From positions 1,332,863 through 1,396,862 of the forward strand of contig NZ_JAJKFK010000001.1 of NCBI RefSeq assembly GCF_021653975.1: 64,000 bases of DNA. The letters are read 5' to 3'. A program made the translations under genes and the position numbers. This document shows, piece after piece, positions 43,842-54,424 of this stretch. The notes under the pieces are model-generated. The model was not told the origin of the DNA. It saw nothing but the letters and a program-made list of their open reading frames with translations, and searched no databases. This DNA comes from Amycolatopsis sp. GM8 (GTDB lineage Bacteria > Actinomycetota > Actinomycetes > Mycobacteriales > Pseudonocardiaceae). Each line of letters begins with the position of its first letter. The first letter of the stretch is position 1.

Positions 43842-45094
43842 GCACCGAACCGACCGCGGCAAAGGACCAGACCACCGCCGAGAACCCCTGGCCGGTCCGC
43901 ACCGTCGCGCGCAAGATCGCCGACTGGGTGCACCGGCTCGGCGCGGTCTGGGTCGAGGGCCAGGTCACCCAGATCTCCGCCCGCCCCGGCACCCAAACGG
44001 CCTTCCTCACCCTGCGCGACCCCTCCGCCGACGTCTCCATGACGGTCACCGCCCCGATGCGGCTCGTGCGCGCGATCGAGCCGCCGTTGCGCGAGGGCGC
44101 GAGCGTTGTCGTGTTCGCGAAGCCGACGTTCTTCCTCGGCCGCGGCACCATCAGCCTGCGCGCGGCGGAGATCCGCGCGGTCGGCATCGGGGAACTACTC
44201 GCGCGCATCGAGCGGCTCCGTCGGCTGCTCGAGGCCGAGGGGCTCTTCGCGCCCGAACGGAAACGCAAACTTCCTTTCCTGCCCAAGGGAATCGGCCTCA
44301 TCACCGGGCGCGCGTCGGCCGCCGAGCACGACGTCCTCGTCAACGCGCACAACCGCTGGCCCGCCGCCCCCATCGAGGTCATCAACACCGCCGTGCAGGG
44401 CCCGACCGCGGTGCCGCAGATCCGCAAAGCACTGTCCATTCTGGACAAGGACCCGAACATCGACGTCATCGTGATCGCCCGCGGCGGCGGCAGCGTCGAG
44501 GACCTGCTGCCCTTCTCCGACGAGGCGCTGTGCCGCGCCGTGTCCGCCGCGCGCACCCCCGTCGTCAGCGCGATCGGCCACGAGCCCGACACCCCGCTGC
44601 TCGACCATGTCGCCGACCTCCGCTGCTCGACACCGACCGACGCGGGCAAGCGGATCGTGCCGGACGTGCGGGAGGAGACAGCCCGCGTGCACCAGCTGCG
44701 CGACCGTGCCCGCCGCGCGCTGCACGGCTGGGTCGACACCCAGGCCCGCCTGCTGAACCAGCTGCGCAGCCGCCCCGTGCTCGCCGAGCCGATCGGCCCG
44801 ATCGACCGCCGCGCGGACGACGTCGAGCTGCACCGCGAGCGCGGCCGGCGGGCCATCCTCAACACGCTGTCCCACGAGCAGGCCGCCATCGCCTCGGCGC
44901 GGGCGCGACTGACCGCGCTCGGTCCCGCCGCGACGATGGCCCGCGGCTACACCGTCGTGCAATATCCCGACGAGCAAGGCAACCTTCAGGTACTGCGATC
45001 CATCTCTGAAGTGGCGGACGGAACTCCGCTGCGCGTGCGGGTCGTCGACGGCGCTGTGCACGCGGTCGCCCGGACCGTCGAGCCTGGAGAGTAG
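43838..45094 (+). CDS. xseA: Exodeoxyribonuclease VII large subunit
   Basis: A 418-residue nuclease subunit. The N-terminal OB fold spans residues 20-120 (AVWVEGQVTQISARPGTQTA; VVVFAKPTFFLGRGTISLRA). The core has KGIGLITGRASAAEHDVLVN, VIVIARGGGSVEDLLPFSDE, and SAIGHEPDTPLLDHVADLRC, and a coiled-coil C-terminal region follows ending in ATMARGYTVV. With XseB it degrades single-stranded DNA. The GTG start overlaps the preceding stop. It is separated from xseB by an unrelated small gene. Confidence 0.95.
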   Translation: MSTEPTAAKDQTTAENPWPVRTVARKIADWVHRLGAVWVEGQVTQISARPGTQTAFLTLRDPSADVSMTVTAPMRLVRAIEPPLREGASVVVFAKPTFFLGRGTISLRAAEIRAVGIGELLARIERLRRLLEAEGLFAPERKRKLPFLPKGIGLITGRASAAEHDVLVNAHNRWPAAPIEVINTAVQGPTAVPQIRKALSILDKDPNIDVIVIARGGGSVEDLLPFSDEALCRAVSAARTPVVSAIGHEPDTPLLDHVADLRCSTPTDAGKRIVPDVREETARVHQLRDRARRALHGWVDTQARLLNQLRSRPVLAEPIGPIDRRADDVELHRERGRRAILNTLSHEQAAIASARARLTALGPAATMARGYTVVQYPDEQGNLQVLRSISEVADGTPLRVRVVDGAVHAVARTVEPGE

Positions 45095-45097
45095 GAA

Positions 45098-45493
45098 GTG
45101 CGCAGCCCCACATTCCTGCCGCTCACCACCGACGCGGCAGTGCACAACGGTGCACACGCGGTGCTGCACCGCGCCACCGAGGCGGACCGGGCCGCGGACG
45201 CCTGCTGGGCGTCGCTGCTGGCCGGTGCGGAGGCGAGCCGGTGCGGTCTGGACGCGCGGCTGCGGCGGCTGTCCGAGGCCACCTCGGTCTACGTCGGCAC
45301 CAAGTGGTGGTCCGGCCAGGGCTCCGCATACCGGGAACGGGTCGCGCGGGCACAGGGCTGTATCGAGGAAGCGATCACCGACGGTGACGGCAGCGAGTTC
45401 GCTCAGGCCTTCATGGGCTACGACCACGCGCTCGCCAGCGCGCTAGTCTGCACCAGTGAGCGAGGCCACGGAAAACACAGAGCTCGGCTATGA
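45098..45493 (+). CDS. Hypothetical helical protein between xseA and xseB
   Basis: A 131-residue open frame starting GTG three bases after the xseA stop. It looks helical ([60 protein letters not shown]) with a Trp pair and no membrane segment. Its last 38 bp overlap xseB in another frame. I recognise no family. The tight spacing suggests it is a real operon member, but the overlap with xseB lowers confidence. Confidence 0.55.
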   Translation: MRSPTFLPLTTDAAVHNGAHAVLHRATEADRAADACWASLLAGAEASRCGLDARLRRLSEATSVYVGTKWWSGQGSAYRERVARAQGCIEEAITDGDGSEFAQAFMGYDHALASALVCTSERGHGKHRARL

Positions 45494-45686
45494 ACAGGCC
45501 CGTGACCAGCTCGTCGAGGTAGTGCGCGAGCTCGAGACCGGTGGCCTTTCCCTGGAACAGTCGCTGGCGTTGTGGGAGAAGGGCGAGCATCTCGCGAAGG
45601 TCTGCGAGCGTCACCTCGAAGGAGCGCGGGAACGCATCGAGGCGGCACTGAAGTCCGTAGAGGACGAGAACGAAGACGCTGAGTGA
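45456..45686 (+). CDS. xseB: Exodeoxyribonuclease VII small subunit
   Basis: A 76-residue protein with the XseB helical-hairpin signature: [20 protein letters not shown] then [20 protein letters not shown] and a final charged helix. It assembles several copies around XseA. The start lies inside the end of the preceding small gene. Confidence 0.93.
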   Translation: MSEATENTELGYEQARDQLVEVVRELETGGLSLEQSLALWEKGEHLAKVCERHLEGARERIEAALKSVEDENEDAE

Positions 45687-45770
45687 GCTTTGCCATGCCG
45701 GGAATGCCCTGTGGTGCTGGCGCGGTCTGACAGAATTGACATCCGCCCTGCACCGAACCGGGAGGCAACC

Positions 45771-46826
45771 ATGTCCAGCGACGCCACGAACGCCCCCAGA
45801 AGAAAAGAAGCACCGGACCGCAACCTGGCGATGGAGCTGGTGCGGGTCACGGAAGCCGCGGCGATGGCGGCCGGCCGGTGGGTCGGCAAGGGCGACAAGA
45901 TCGGTGGTGACGGCGCCGCGGTCGATGCGATGCGCCAGCTCATCTCGACGGTCTCCATGCGCGGCGTGGTCGTCATCGGCGAGGGCGAGAAGGACGAAGC
46001 GCCCATGCTGTTCAACGGCGAGGAAGTCGGCAACGGCAACGGCCCCGACTGCGACGTCGCGGTCGACCCGATCGACGGCACCACGTTGATGGCGAAGGGC
46101 ATGCCGAACGCGCTCGCCGTGCTCGCCGTCGCCGAGCGCGGCGCGATGTTCGACCCGTCCGCGGTGTTCTACATGGAAAAGCTCGCCGTCGGGCCGGAGG
46201 CCGCGGGCGTGGTGGATCTGGCGGCGCCGGTCGCGGAGAACATCCGCCGGGTCGCGAAAGCCAAGCACAGCAGCGTTTCCGACGTCACCGTCTGCATTCT
46301 CGACCGCCCGCGGCACGAGCAGCTGATCAAGGAGGTCCGCGAGGCGGGCGCCCGGATCCGGTTCATCTCCGACGGGGACGTGGCCGGCGCGATCGCCGCC
46401 GCCCGCCCGACCACGGGTGTCGACCTGCTGCTGGGCATCGGCGGCACACCGGAAGGCATCATCGCCGCCTGCGCGATGAAGTGCCTCGGCGGTGAGCTGC
46501 AGGGCCGGCTGTGGCCGAAGGACGACGCGGAGCGGGAGAAGGCCCTCGCCGCGGGGCACGACCTCGACCGCATCCTGTCCAACGACGATCTGGTGCGCGG
46601 GGACAACGTGTTCTTCTGCGCGACCGGCGTGACCGACGGCGACCTGTTGCGCGGCACCCACTACCGGGCCGGCGGCGCGACCACCCAGTCGATCGTGATG
46701 CGCTCGAAGTCGGGCACCGTCCGGATGATCGACGGCTACCACCGGCTGACCAAGCTGCGCGCCTACGCGTCGATCGACTTCGACGGGGCGGACGGCGACG
46801 AAGACCTCGTGCCGCCTTTGCCGTGA
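45771..46826 (+). CDS. glpX: Class II fructose-1,6-bisphosphatase
   Basis: A 351-residue GlpX-type phosphatase, essential for gluconeogenesis in actinobacteria. Motifs in order: [53 protein letters not shown] (the metal site), [20 protein letters not shown], and [17 protein letters not shown]. The ATG follows GGGAGG. The order xseA, xseB, glpX, fumC is that of M. tuberculosis Rv1108c-Rv1098c. Its stop codon overlaps the start of a secreted protease gene, which is not part of the mycobacterial order. Confidence 0.96.
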   Translation: MSSDATNAPRRKEAPDRNLAMELVRVTEAAAMAAGRWVGKGDKIGGDGAAVDAMRQLISTVSMRGVVVIGEGEKDEAPMLFNGEEVGNGNGPDCDVAVDPIDGTTLMAKGMPNALAVLAVAERGAMFDPSAVFYMEKLAVGPEAAGVVDLAAPVAENIRRVAKAKHSSVSDVTVCILDRPRHEQLIKEVREAGARIRFISDGDVAGAIAAARPTTGVDLLLGIGGTPEGIIAACAMKCLGGELQGRLWPKDDAEREKALAAGHDLDRILSNDDLVRGDNVFFCATGVTDGDLLRGTHYRAGGATTQSIVMRSKSGTVRMIDGYHRLTKLRAYASIDFDGADGDEDLVPPLP

Positions 46827-47710
46827 AACTGGCCGGATCAGTAAAAACGCTCATCGGTGCCGCCGGTTGCCTGCTGGCCGTGCTCTTCGTCGTCCAGCCG
46901 GGTTCGGCCGCCGAACCGCGGATCGTCGGCGGCACCGAGGCCGATCAGCCCTACCCGTTCGCGGCCGCGCTGCAGACCACGGACGGCGAGTTCTTCTGCG
47001 GTGGCACGCTGATCGAGGCGTCGTGGGTGGTCACGGCCGCGCATTGCGTGCAGGGCAAGGATCCGGCGTCGTTCACCCTGCGGCTGGGTAGCAAGGACCG
47101 CACCCAGGGCGGCGAGGTCGCCAAGCCCGACAAGCTGGTTGTCAGCCCGGACTACAACGCCGCCGGTGCGGGCGGGGACATCGCGATGGTGCACCTGACC
47201 GCGCCGGCCACGGCCGCGCCGATCGGCCTCGGCACGGCGACCGCGGTCGGCACCGAGGTGCGGCTGCTCGGCTGGGGCCAGACGTGCCCGACGCCCGGCT
47301 GCGGCGACGACCCGGCGATGTTGCAGCAGCTCGATTCGCATCTGGTGGACCCGGCCCGGTGTACCGCGCCGATCAAGACCGACGTCGAGCTGTGCACGGA
47401 CAGCCCGGACGGCAAGTCCGGCGCCTGCTTCGGCGATTCCGGCGGGCCGGAGGTCACCCAGGTGGACGGGCACTGGGCGCTGCTCGGCGTGACCAGCCGC
47501 CCCGGCAACGACTCGTCGACCTGCGCGACGGCGCCGTCGATCTACACCTCGGCCGTCGCGTACGCGGGGTGGATCACCAAGCTGCTCCCGCCACCGGCGC
47601 CGCCGATTCCCACACCGAGTCCGACGCCATCCCCAAGCCCGACACCGAGTCCTACGCCGACTCCGACGCCCAGCTCAACGCCCACGCCCAGCCCGACGCC
47701 AACATCCTGA
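46823..47710 (+). CDS. Secreted trypsin-like serine protease with Pro/Thr/Ser tail
   Basis: A 295-residue S1-family protease. A signal peptide ([20 protein letters not shown]) precedes the activation site [14 protein letters not shown]. The catalytic triad is complete: His in VVTAAHCVQ, Asp in GGDIAMVHL and Ser in [10 protein letters not shown]. Six or more Cys suggest disulfides ([23 protein letters not shown]). The last 45 residues are repeats of Pro, Thr and Ser ([11 protein letters not shown]), a wall-spanning or glycosylated linker. The GTG start overlaps the glpX stop (GTGA), linking a secreted enzyme to a metabolic operon. Confidence 0.92.
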   Translation: MKLAGSVKTLIGAAGCLLAVLFVVQPGSAAEPRIVGGTEADQPYPFAAALQTTDGEFFCGGTLIEASWVVTAAHCVQGKDPASFTLRLGSKDRTQGGEVAKPDKLVVSPDYNAAGAGGDIAMVHLTAPATAAPIGLGTATAVGTEVRLLGWGQTCPTPGCGDDPAMLQQLDSHLVDPARCTAPIKTDVELCTDSPDGKSGACFGDSGGPEVTQVDGHWALLGVTSRPGNDSSTCATAPSIYTSAVAYAGWITKLLPPPAPPIPTPSPTPSPSPTPSPTPTPTPSSTPTPSPTPTS

Positions 47711-47713
47711 CGG

Positions 47714-48691
47714 TCATTCCACGTTGCTGGAGTGCCCGGGAAACAGGTGTGCGTCCGGGTTGAGCGCGACCGCGATGTTGTTGACGGCCGTGGCCGCTTC
47801 GCCGAAGCCGGTCGCGATCAGCTTCACCTTGCCGGGATACGCGGCGACGTCGCCCGCGGCGTAGATCCGCGGGCGGGCGGTCGCCATCGTCGAGTCGACG
47901 CCGATCGCGCGGTGGTCGATCTCCAGACCCCAGTTCTCGATGGGCCCCAGGTCCGCGGTGAAACCCAGCGCCGCCACCACGGTCTGCGCCGGCAGCACCG
48001 CCGGCTCGGCGTTCTTCGCGGTCACGACGACCTCGCACAGCGCACCCGCGGCGTCGTCGCGCAGCTCGGCGACCTCGGCATCGGTGATCATGCGGATACC
48101 CCGCCGCTCCGCCTCCCGCACGATCGATTCGGCGGCGCGGAACTTCGCGCGCCGGTGCACCAGCGTCACGCTCGCCGCGATGGGATGCAGGGCGAGCACC
48201 CAGTCGAACGCCGAGTCCCCGCCGCCGACCACGACCACGTCCTGCCCGGCGTGCACGTCCAGCGACGGCACGAAATGCACCATCCCGCGGCCGAGCCAGC
48301 CGTCCCCGGCCGGCAGCGGGCGCGGGGTGAACTCGCCGATTCCGGCGGTGATCAGCACGGCGCCGGCATGCACGACGTCGCCGCCGTCGAGCAGCACGTC
48401 CAGCCCGGAGTCCCCGTCACGCACGTGTTCTGCCTTGCGCCCCAACAGGTATCGCGGCCCCCAGGGCGCGGCCTGCTCCAGCAGTCCCTTGATCAGATCG
48501 CGCCCTCGGACCGCCGGGAACCCGCCGACGTCGTAGATCATCTTCTCCGGGTACATCGCGGTGACCTGGCCGCCCGCCTCGGGCAGCGAGTCGACGATCG
48601 CCATTGACAGCCCGCGGAACCCGGCGTAATAGGCGGCGAACAATCCGGTCGGCCCCGCACCGACGATGAGCACATCGACCGAAAGTTCCAC
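47714..48691 (-). CDS. Ferredoxin/thioredoxin-reductase-like FAD oxidoreductase (YumC-type FNR)
   Basis: A 325-residue flavoprotein. The FAD motif is IVGAGPTGLFAAYYAGFRG, followed by SLPEAGGQVTAMYPEKMIYD, the NADP motif VVVGGGDSAFDWVLAL and the C-terminal FAD motif YAAGDVAAYPGKVKLIATGF. The redox CxxC of thioredoxin reductase is absent, and the long GGQVTAMYPEK block fits ferredoxin-NADP reductase of the YumC type. It passes electrons between NADPH and a ferredoxin. The GTG start (VELSVDVLIVG) was chosen by similarity. It converges on the trypsin gene with 3 bp between stops. Confidence 0.88.
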   Translation of the reverse strand: MELSVDVLIVGAGPTGLFAAYYAGFRGLSMAIVDSLPEAGGQVTAMYPEKMIYDVGGFPAVRGRDLIKGLLEQAAPWGPRYLLGRKAEHVRDGDSGLDVLLDGGDVVHAGAVLITAGIGEFTPRPLPAGDGWLGRGMVHFVPSLDVHAGQDVVVVGGGDSAFDWVLALHPIAASVTLVHRRAKFRAAESIVREAERRGIRMITDAEVAELRDDAAGALCEVVVTAKNAEPAVLPAQTVVAALGFTADLGPIENWGLEIDHRAIGVDSTMATARPRIYAAGDVAAYPGKVKLIATGFGEAATAVNNIAVALNPDAHLFPGHSSNVE

Positions 48692-48794
48692 CGAGTACCG
48701 CCCTCCACAAGTGATCGGGACCACGTAGATCGTAGCCACATCGCGTGCCGAAACACACGAGGCGAAGGCCGCCGGGCTGCGCGAGACTGGCGTT

Positions 48795-50192
<1,398 letters not shown>

Positions 50193-50318
50193 GGCGCCGG
50201 TGGGTCCGGACTGGCTGGGCTCCGTGAACGATCAGCGCCGGTTGCCACTCGCGGTGAACCGATCGCGCGCGGGGCACGTGTGCGTCCCGACCGGGTGGGC
50301 CCCAGGAAGGACGCCGCA

Positions 50319-50873
50319 GTGGACGATGACCAGATCACACGGGATGCCTTCGCGGCTGCCCGGGGGAACGCCGCGGCTGGGGAACGGTTCGTCGCGGCCA
50401 CGCGGCGCCAGTTGCACCGCCTGCTGACCTACCTGTCGAGCCCGGGCGTCGCCGAGGACCTGACGCAGGAGACCTACCTGCGCGCGTTCGCCGCGCTGCA
50501 CCGCTACGAAGGCCGCTCACCAGCCCGGATGTGGCTGCTGGCCATCGCCAAGCGGGTCGCGGCGGACCATCTGCGCACGGCGCGGCGCCGGCCCGTCACG
50601 GCACAGACCGCGGACTGGGTCACGACCGCCGAACTGAACGGCGCGTACACCTCGGACCCGGGGCGCATGGTCGCGCTACGCCAGCTGATCGGCGACCTCG
50701 ACACCGAGCGGCGGGACGCGTTCGTGCTCACGCAGGTGGCCGGGCTCTCCTATGCCGAGGCGGCCGAGGTGTGCGACTGCGCGGTCGGCACGATCCGGTC
50801 GCGGGTCTTCCGGGCGCGAGAGGAGCTGACGAAGGCGGTCCGCAGCGCGGACCGGCTCGCCTCGATCAGCTGA
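50319..50873 (+). CDS. sigC: ECF sigma factor, SigC-like
   Basis: A 184-residue ECF sigma factor starting at GTG (VDDDQITRDAFAAARG). Region 2 is clear (VAEDLTQETYLRAFAAL and MWLLAIAKRVAADHLRTA) and region 4 follows (RDAFVLTQVAGLSYAEAAEV; CDCAVGTIRSRVFRAREEL). Length and region 2/4 wording closely resemble M. tuberculosis SigC (185 residues), an ECF factor without an obvious anti-sigma factor. None is encoded next to this gene either. The next gene is a DNA ligase 43 bp downstream. The symbol is by resemblance. Confidence 0.78.
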   Translation: MDDDQITRDAFAAARGNAAAGERFVAATRRQLHRLLTYLSSPGVAEDLTQETYLRAFAALHRYEGRSPARMWLLAIAKRVAADHLRTARRRPVTAQTADWVTTAELNGAYTSDPGRMVALRQLIGDLDTERRDAFVLTQVAGLSYAEAAEVCDCAVGTIRSRVFRAREELTKAVRSADRLASIS

Positions 50874-50916
50874 GCGTCCCCGCGAAATTGTCGTACCCCC
50901 GGGGCATGATGACGAC

Positions 50917-52428
50917 ATGTTCCTCGCCGACGTCGTCAACGCCTCCGCCGAGCTTGCCGCCACGCGCTCGCGCAAGGCGAAAATCGCGACGCTGGCCGGG
51001 CTGATCAACCGGGCCGGGCGCGAGGAACTGCCGGCCGTCGTCGCCTTCCTCACCGGTCAGCCCAGCCAGGGGCGGATCGGCACGGGCTGGCGCACGCTGG
51101 CCGAACTCGGTGCCCCCGCGGCGCGGGGCCCGACCCTCACCGTCGCGGAAGTCGACGCGGCGCTGGGCGAGGTCGCGGGCATGTCGGGCAGCGGGTCGGC
51201 GAAACGCCGGGCCGGCACGCTGCACGCGCTGTTCGCCCGCGCGACCGAGGACGAGCAGTACTTCCTGTTCCGCCTGCTCACCGGGGAGCTGCGGCAGGGC
51301 GCGCTGGAAGGCGTGATGATCGACGCGATCGCCGCCGCGGCCGAGGTGCCCGGCGAGGCAGTGCGCCGCGCGGTCATGCTGTCCGGGCAACTGCCGGTGA
51401 CGGCACTGGCCGCGGTCACCGGCGGCGAGGCGACGCTCGGCGAGTTCCGGCTCCAGCTGGGCAGGCCGCTGAAGCCGATGCTCGCCTCGCCGGCCGAGTC
51501 GCTCGACGAGGCGATGCGGGAGCATGCTGCGGCGATCGTCGAGTACAAAATGGACGGTGCGCGCATCCAGGTGCACCGGATCGGCGCCGAAGTCCATGTG
51601 TACACCAGGACTTTGCGCGAAATCACCAGGAACGTCGGCGAGCTGGTGGAGCTGGTCCGCGCGCTGCCGTGCGAGTCCGTCGTGCTGGACGGCGAAACGC
51701 TCGCGCTCACCGACGACGGCAGGCCGCGCCCGTTCCAGGAGACGATGAGCCGGTTCGGCAGCACGCGCGAGGAGCAGGTGCGCGCGCTGTTGCTGCGACC
51801 GTATTTCTTCGACTGCCTGCATCTGGACGGCCGGGACCTGCTCGACGCGCCGCTGCACGAACGCAACGCCGCACTGCGTTCGGTGGCGGGCGAACACCTG
51901 ATCCCGGGCGAGCGCGAGCCCGGGGACGCGTCGGCGATCCTCGACGCGGCACTGGCGGCCGGGCACGAGGGTGTGATGGTCAAATCGCTCGACTCGGTGT
52001 ATGCGGCGGGCCGCCGCGGGCGCGCGTGGCTGAAGGTCAAGCCGGTGCACACGCTGGATCTGGTGGTGCTGGCCGCGGAATGGGGACACGGGCGGCGCAC
52101 CGGGTATCTGTCCAATCTGCACCTGGGCGCGCGGGATCCCGATGGCGGGCCGCCGATCATGGTCGGCAAGACGTTCAAGGGCCTCACCGACGAACTGCTC
52201 GCCTGGCAGACGAAAACGTTCCAGGACATGGAATCCCGCCGCGACGACTGGACGGTGTACGTGCGCCCGGAACTGGTCGTCGAGATCGAGCTCGACGGCG
52301 CGCAGGTCAGCTCCCGCTACCCCGGCGGCCTGGCGTTGCGCTTCGCCCGCGTGGTCCGGTACCGCCCGGACAAGGACCCCGCGGACGCCGACACGATCGA
52401 CGCCGTACGCGCGACGCTGAAGGGGTGA
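50917..52428 (+). CDS. ligB: ATP-dependent DNA ligase (LigB type)
   Basis: A 503-residue ligase. The N-terminal domain (residues 1-190) resembles the DNA_ligase_A_N fold (FYLFRLLTGELRQGALEGV-like block FRLLTGELRQGALEGVMIDA). The adenylation site is AAIVEYKMDGARIQVHR with the nucleophilic Lys in KMDG. Later motifs are VVLDGETLAL, HEGVMVKSLDSVY, RAWLKVKPVHTLDLVV and the OB domain (PELVVEIELDGAQVSSRYPG). It seals nicks using ATP, in addition to the essential NAD-dependent LigA. The M. tuberculosis counterpart by layout is LigB. Confidence 0.92.
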   Translation: MFLADVVNASAELAATRSRKAKIATLAGLINRAGREELPAVVAFLTGQPSQGRIGTGWRTLAELGAPAARGPTLTVAEVDAALGEVAGMSGSGSAKRRAGTLHALFARATEDEQYFLFRLLTGELRQGALEGVMIDAIAAAAEVPGEAVRRAVMLSGQLPVTALAAVTGGEATLGEFRLQLGRPLKPMLASPAESLDEAMREHAAAIVEYKMDGARIQVHRIGAEVHVYTRTLREITRNVGELVELVRALPCESVVLDGETLALTDDGRPRPFQETMSRFGSTREEQVRALLLRPYFFDCLHLDGRDLLDAPLHERNAALRSVAGEHLIPGEREPGDASAILDAALAAGHEGVMVKSLDSVYAAGRRGRAWLKVKPVHTLDLVVLAAEWGHGRRTGYLSNLHLGARDPDGGPPIMVGKTFKGLTDELLAWQTKTFQDMESRRDDWTVYVRPELVVEIELDGAQVSSRYPGGLALRFARVVRYRPDKDPADADTIDAVRATLKG

Positions 52429-52431
52429 AAG

Positions 52432-52746
52432 ATGGAGGAACGGTTCGAGGAGCTGGTGGACCAGTTCGTTGGTATGCCTGACGTCGCGCCGCCGGGCAGC
52501 ACCGGCGGCCGGTTCGGCTCGCACGCACTCCGGGTGCGGAGCAAGATCTTCGCGATGTACGTCCGCGGGCAGCTCGTGCTCAAACTGCCCAAGTCCAGAG
52601 TGGACGAACTGGTCGCGGCCGGTGAGGGGATCCGGTTCGACGCCAACAAAGGCACCCCGATGAAGGAATGGCTCGCGCTGGCGCCCGAGTCGGAACTGCC
52701 GTGGCACCCGCTCGCGGAGGAGGCGATGACCTTCGTCCGTGGCTAG
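52432..52746 (+). CDS. TfoX/Sxy N-terminal-domain-like protein
   Basis: A 104-residue protein four bases after the ligase stop. The pattern GGRFGSHALRVRSKIFAMYV then GQLVLKLPKSRVDELVAAGE and PMKEWLALAPESELPWHPLA is that of short TfoX_N/MmcQ-like proteins, which share a small alpha/beta fold. In gammaproteobacteria TfoX regulates competence; in actinobacteria the short versions have no established role. The operon link to a DNA ligase suggests a DNA-related role, by inference. Confidence 0.75.
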   Translation: MEERFEELVDQFVGMPDVAPPGSTGGRFGSHALRVRSKIFAMYVRGQLVLKLPKSRVDELVAAGEGIRFDANKGTPMKEWLALAPESELPWHPLAEEAMTFVRG

Positions 52747-52818
52747 CGTTGTGATCCTGACCGGCGCCAGGACGACGCGGCGACCGAACGCCGCGTCGCC
52801 CCACGCCGACGCGTCGGG

Positions 52819-54357
52819 CTAGCCGCGGCCCAGGAAGATCGGGTTCGTCATCGCCGCCATGGCGCCGAAGTTCAGACCCGGCGAGAGCGCGGGCGCACCG
52901 GCGCTGCCGTCCGCCAGCGGGTGCCGCACCTCGGCGCGGATGTACTTCGACACCGCGGGCGTGGTCAGCCACGTGACGCTGCCGGTACCGCTCGCGGGCA
53001 GGCTCGTCTGCAGGATCTGCCCCTCGTCGGTGATGAGCCGGACAGTGCCGTTCGGCACGCCCTTGACGTCGAGCCTCACCGCGATCTTGTCGTTGTCGCC
53101 GACGTCGAGTCGCTCACCGATGCCCGCGGACTGGCCGCGCGGGCCGGTGACCGCGAACGTCAGGTCGACCTCGGCGGACTCGGCGAGCCAGTTGCGGCCC
53201 GCCTTGATCCCGGCCAGGATCGCGTCCCGGTTCAGGTCGTCGGCGAGCACCACGTTCTGCGGCAGGCCGATCACGTTGCCGGGGTTGTGCGCGTCACTGT
53301 TGCCCATCGCGGGCAGCCAGTTTCCCTTGCCCCGCACGGCTTCCACCAGCTTATTGTCCCATGTGGACACCGTCGCGTCGTCATCCCAGGTCCACGGCCC
53401 GTTCCACACCTCGACCGCGTCGAACTCGTCGTAGCCGAACTTGAAGTTGCACGCGATCCATGGGCAGTACGGGTGCGCGGCGACACACAGCCCGCCGACC
53501 CGGTGGATGGCCCGCGTGTAGTCGTCGACCGCGTTGTCCGTCGAGCGGTAGCGCCAGTCGACGAACTGCCCCGGCTCCAGCCCCAGCCCGAGCCAGTGGC
53601 CGTTGCGGGTGGTGACCTCCTCGCCGAGGATGATCAACAGGTCCGGTCCGGCGAACTCGCCCCACACCGCGTGCGAGGACGACGTGTTGTGATCGGTCGA
53701 CGTGATGAAGTCGAGCTTCGCGGCCCGCGCGCCCGCCGCGACCTCGGTCGGCAGCCGCCTGCCGTCGGAGTACACCGTGTGCAGGTGGCAGTCCCCGCGA
53801 TACCAGGTGCGACCGCGGCCGCGGGCCTTGGTGGGCGGGTAGTTCGGCTTGAACGGCTGGCCCGGGTCGCCGTAGGTCAGCGTGACCTCGACGTGGTAGT
53901 CCATCCCCTGCGGCACGACCTGGTACGGCCCGAGCACGATGTTCCAGGTGCCGGCCATGATGTCGCCGGGCAGGTAACCGGGCGTCGCCTCGGTGCGGCT
54001 GATCGAGAACCGGTCGCGGAACCCGCCGGACCAGCCGCGGAAACCCTCGCCGCCCAGCCGCGTGCCGCGCGCGTCGAAAACGCCGATGTCACAGGAGTTT
54101 CCGGGCGTGCCGGCCGGCACCGCCGGCTTGTCGTAGCTGTAGACGACCGAGAGCTGGCTGACCCCCCGCGGCACCTCCACCGGCAGGTACACGAAGTCCG
54201 GCACACCCTGGTCGAGATGCCCGGTGAGTACCTTGGTCTGGACCTGGCCTTCGGCCGCCTCGGCGAACGCCACCGGCGTGAGCGCGAGACCCGCGCCCAC
54301 CCCCGCCGCGGTCAGAAACCCACGGCGGGACACACCTTCCCCGCAATTGATGCACAT
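52819..54357 (-). CDS. Tat-exported CehA/McbA-family PHP metallohydrolase
   Basis: A 512-residue exported protein. The N terminus has a twin-arginine signal (SRRGFLTAAGVGAGLALTPV) after two unusual cysteines (MCINCGEG). Residues 40-185 form a beta-rich domain. The PHP metal motifs follow: YRGDCHLHTVYSDG, STDHNTSSSH, CVAAHPYCPW and GNSDAHNPGNV. A C-terminal beta domain ends the protein. CehA/McbA enzymes hydrolyse carbamates and phosphoesters outside the cytoplasm. The substrate is unknown. No regulatory sequence was recognised upstream. Confidence 0.87.
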   Translation of the reverse strand: MCINCGEGVSRRGFLTAAGVGAGLALTPVAFAEAAEGQVQTKVLTGHLDQGVPDFVYLPVEVPRGVSQLSVVYSYDKPAVPAGTPGNSCDIGVFDARGTRLGGEGFRGWSGGFRDRFSISRTEATPGYLPGDIMAGTWNIVLGPYQVVPQGMDYHVEVTLTYGDPGQPFKPNYPPTKARGRGRTWYRGDCHLHTVYSDGRRLPTEVAAGARAAKLDFITSTDHNTSSSHAVWGEFAGPDLLIILGEEVTTRNGHWLGLGLEPGQFVDWRYRSTDNAVDDYTRAIHRVGGLCVAAHPYCPWIACNFKFGYDEFDAVEVWNGPWTWDDDATVSTWDNKLVEAVRGKGNWLPAMGNSDAHNPGNVIGLPQNVVLADDLNRDAILAGIKAGRNWLAESAEVDLTFAVTGPRGQSAGIGERLDVGDNDKIAVRLDVKGVPNGTVRLITDEGQILQTSLPASGTGSVTWLTTPAVSKYIRAEVRHPLADGSAGAPALSPGLNFGAMAAMTNPIFLGRG

Positions 54358-54424
54358 GCCCGCACGTTTTCACCCGGATCCGTCCAACAGGTGTCCGCGC
54401 GCTGAACAGCTAGGCTGCAACACT

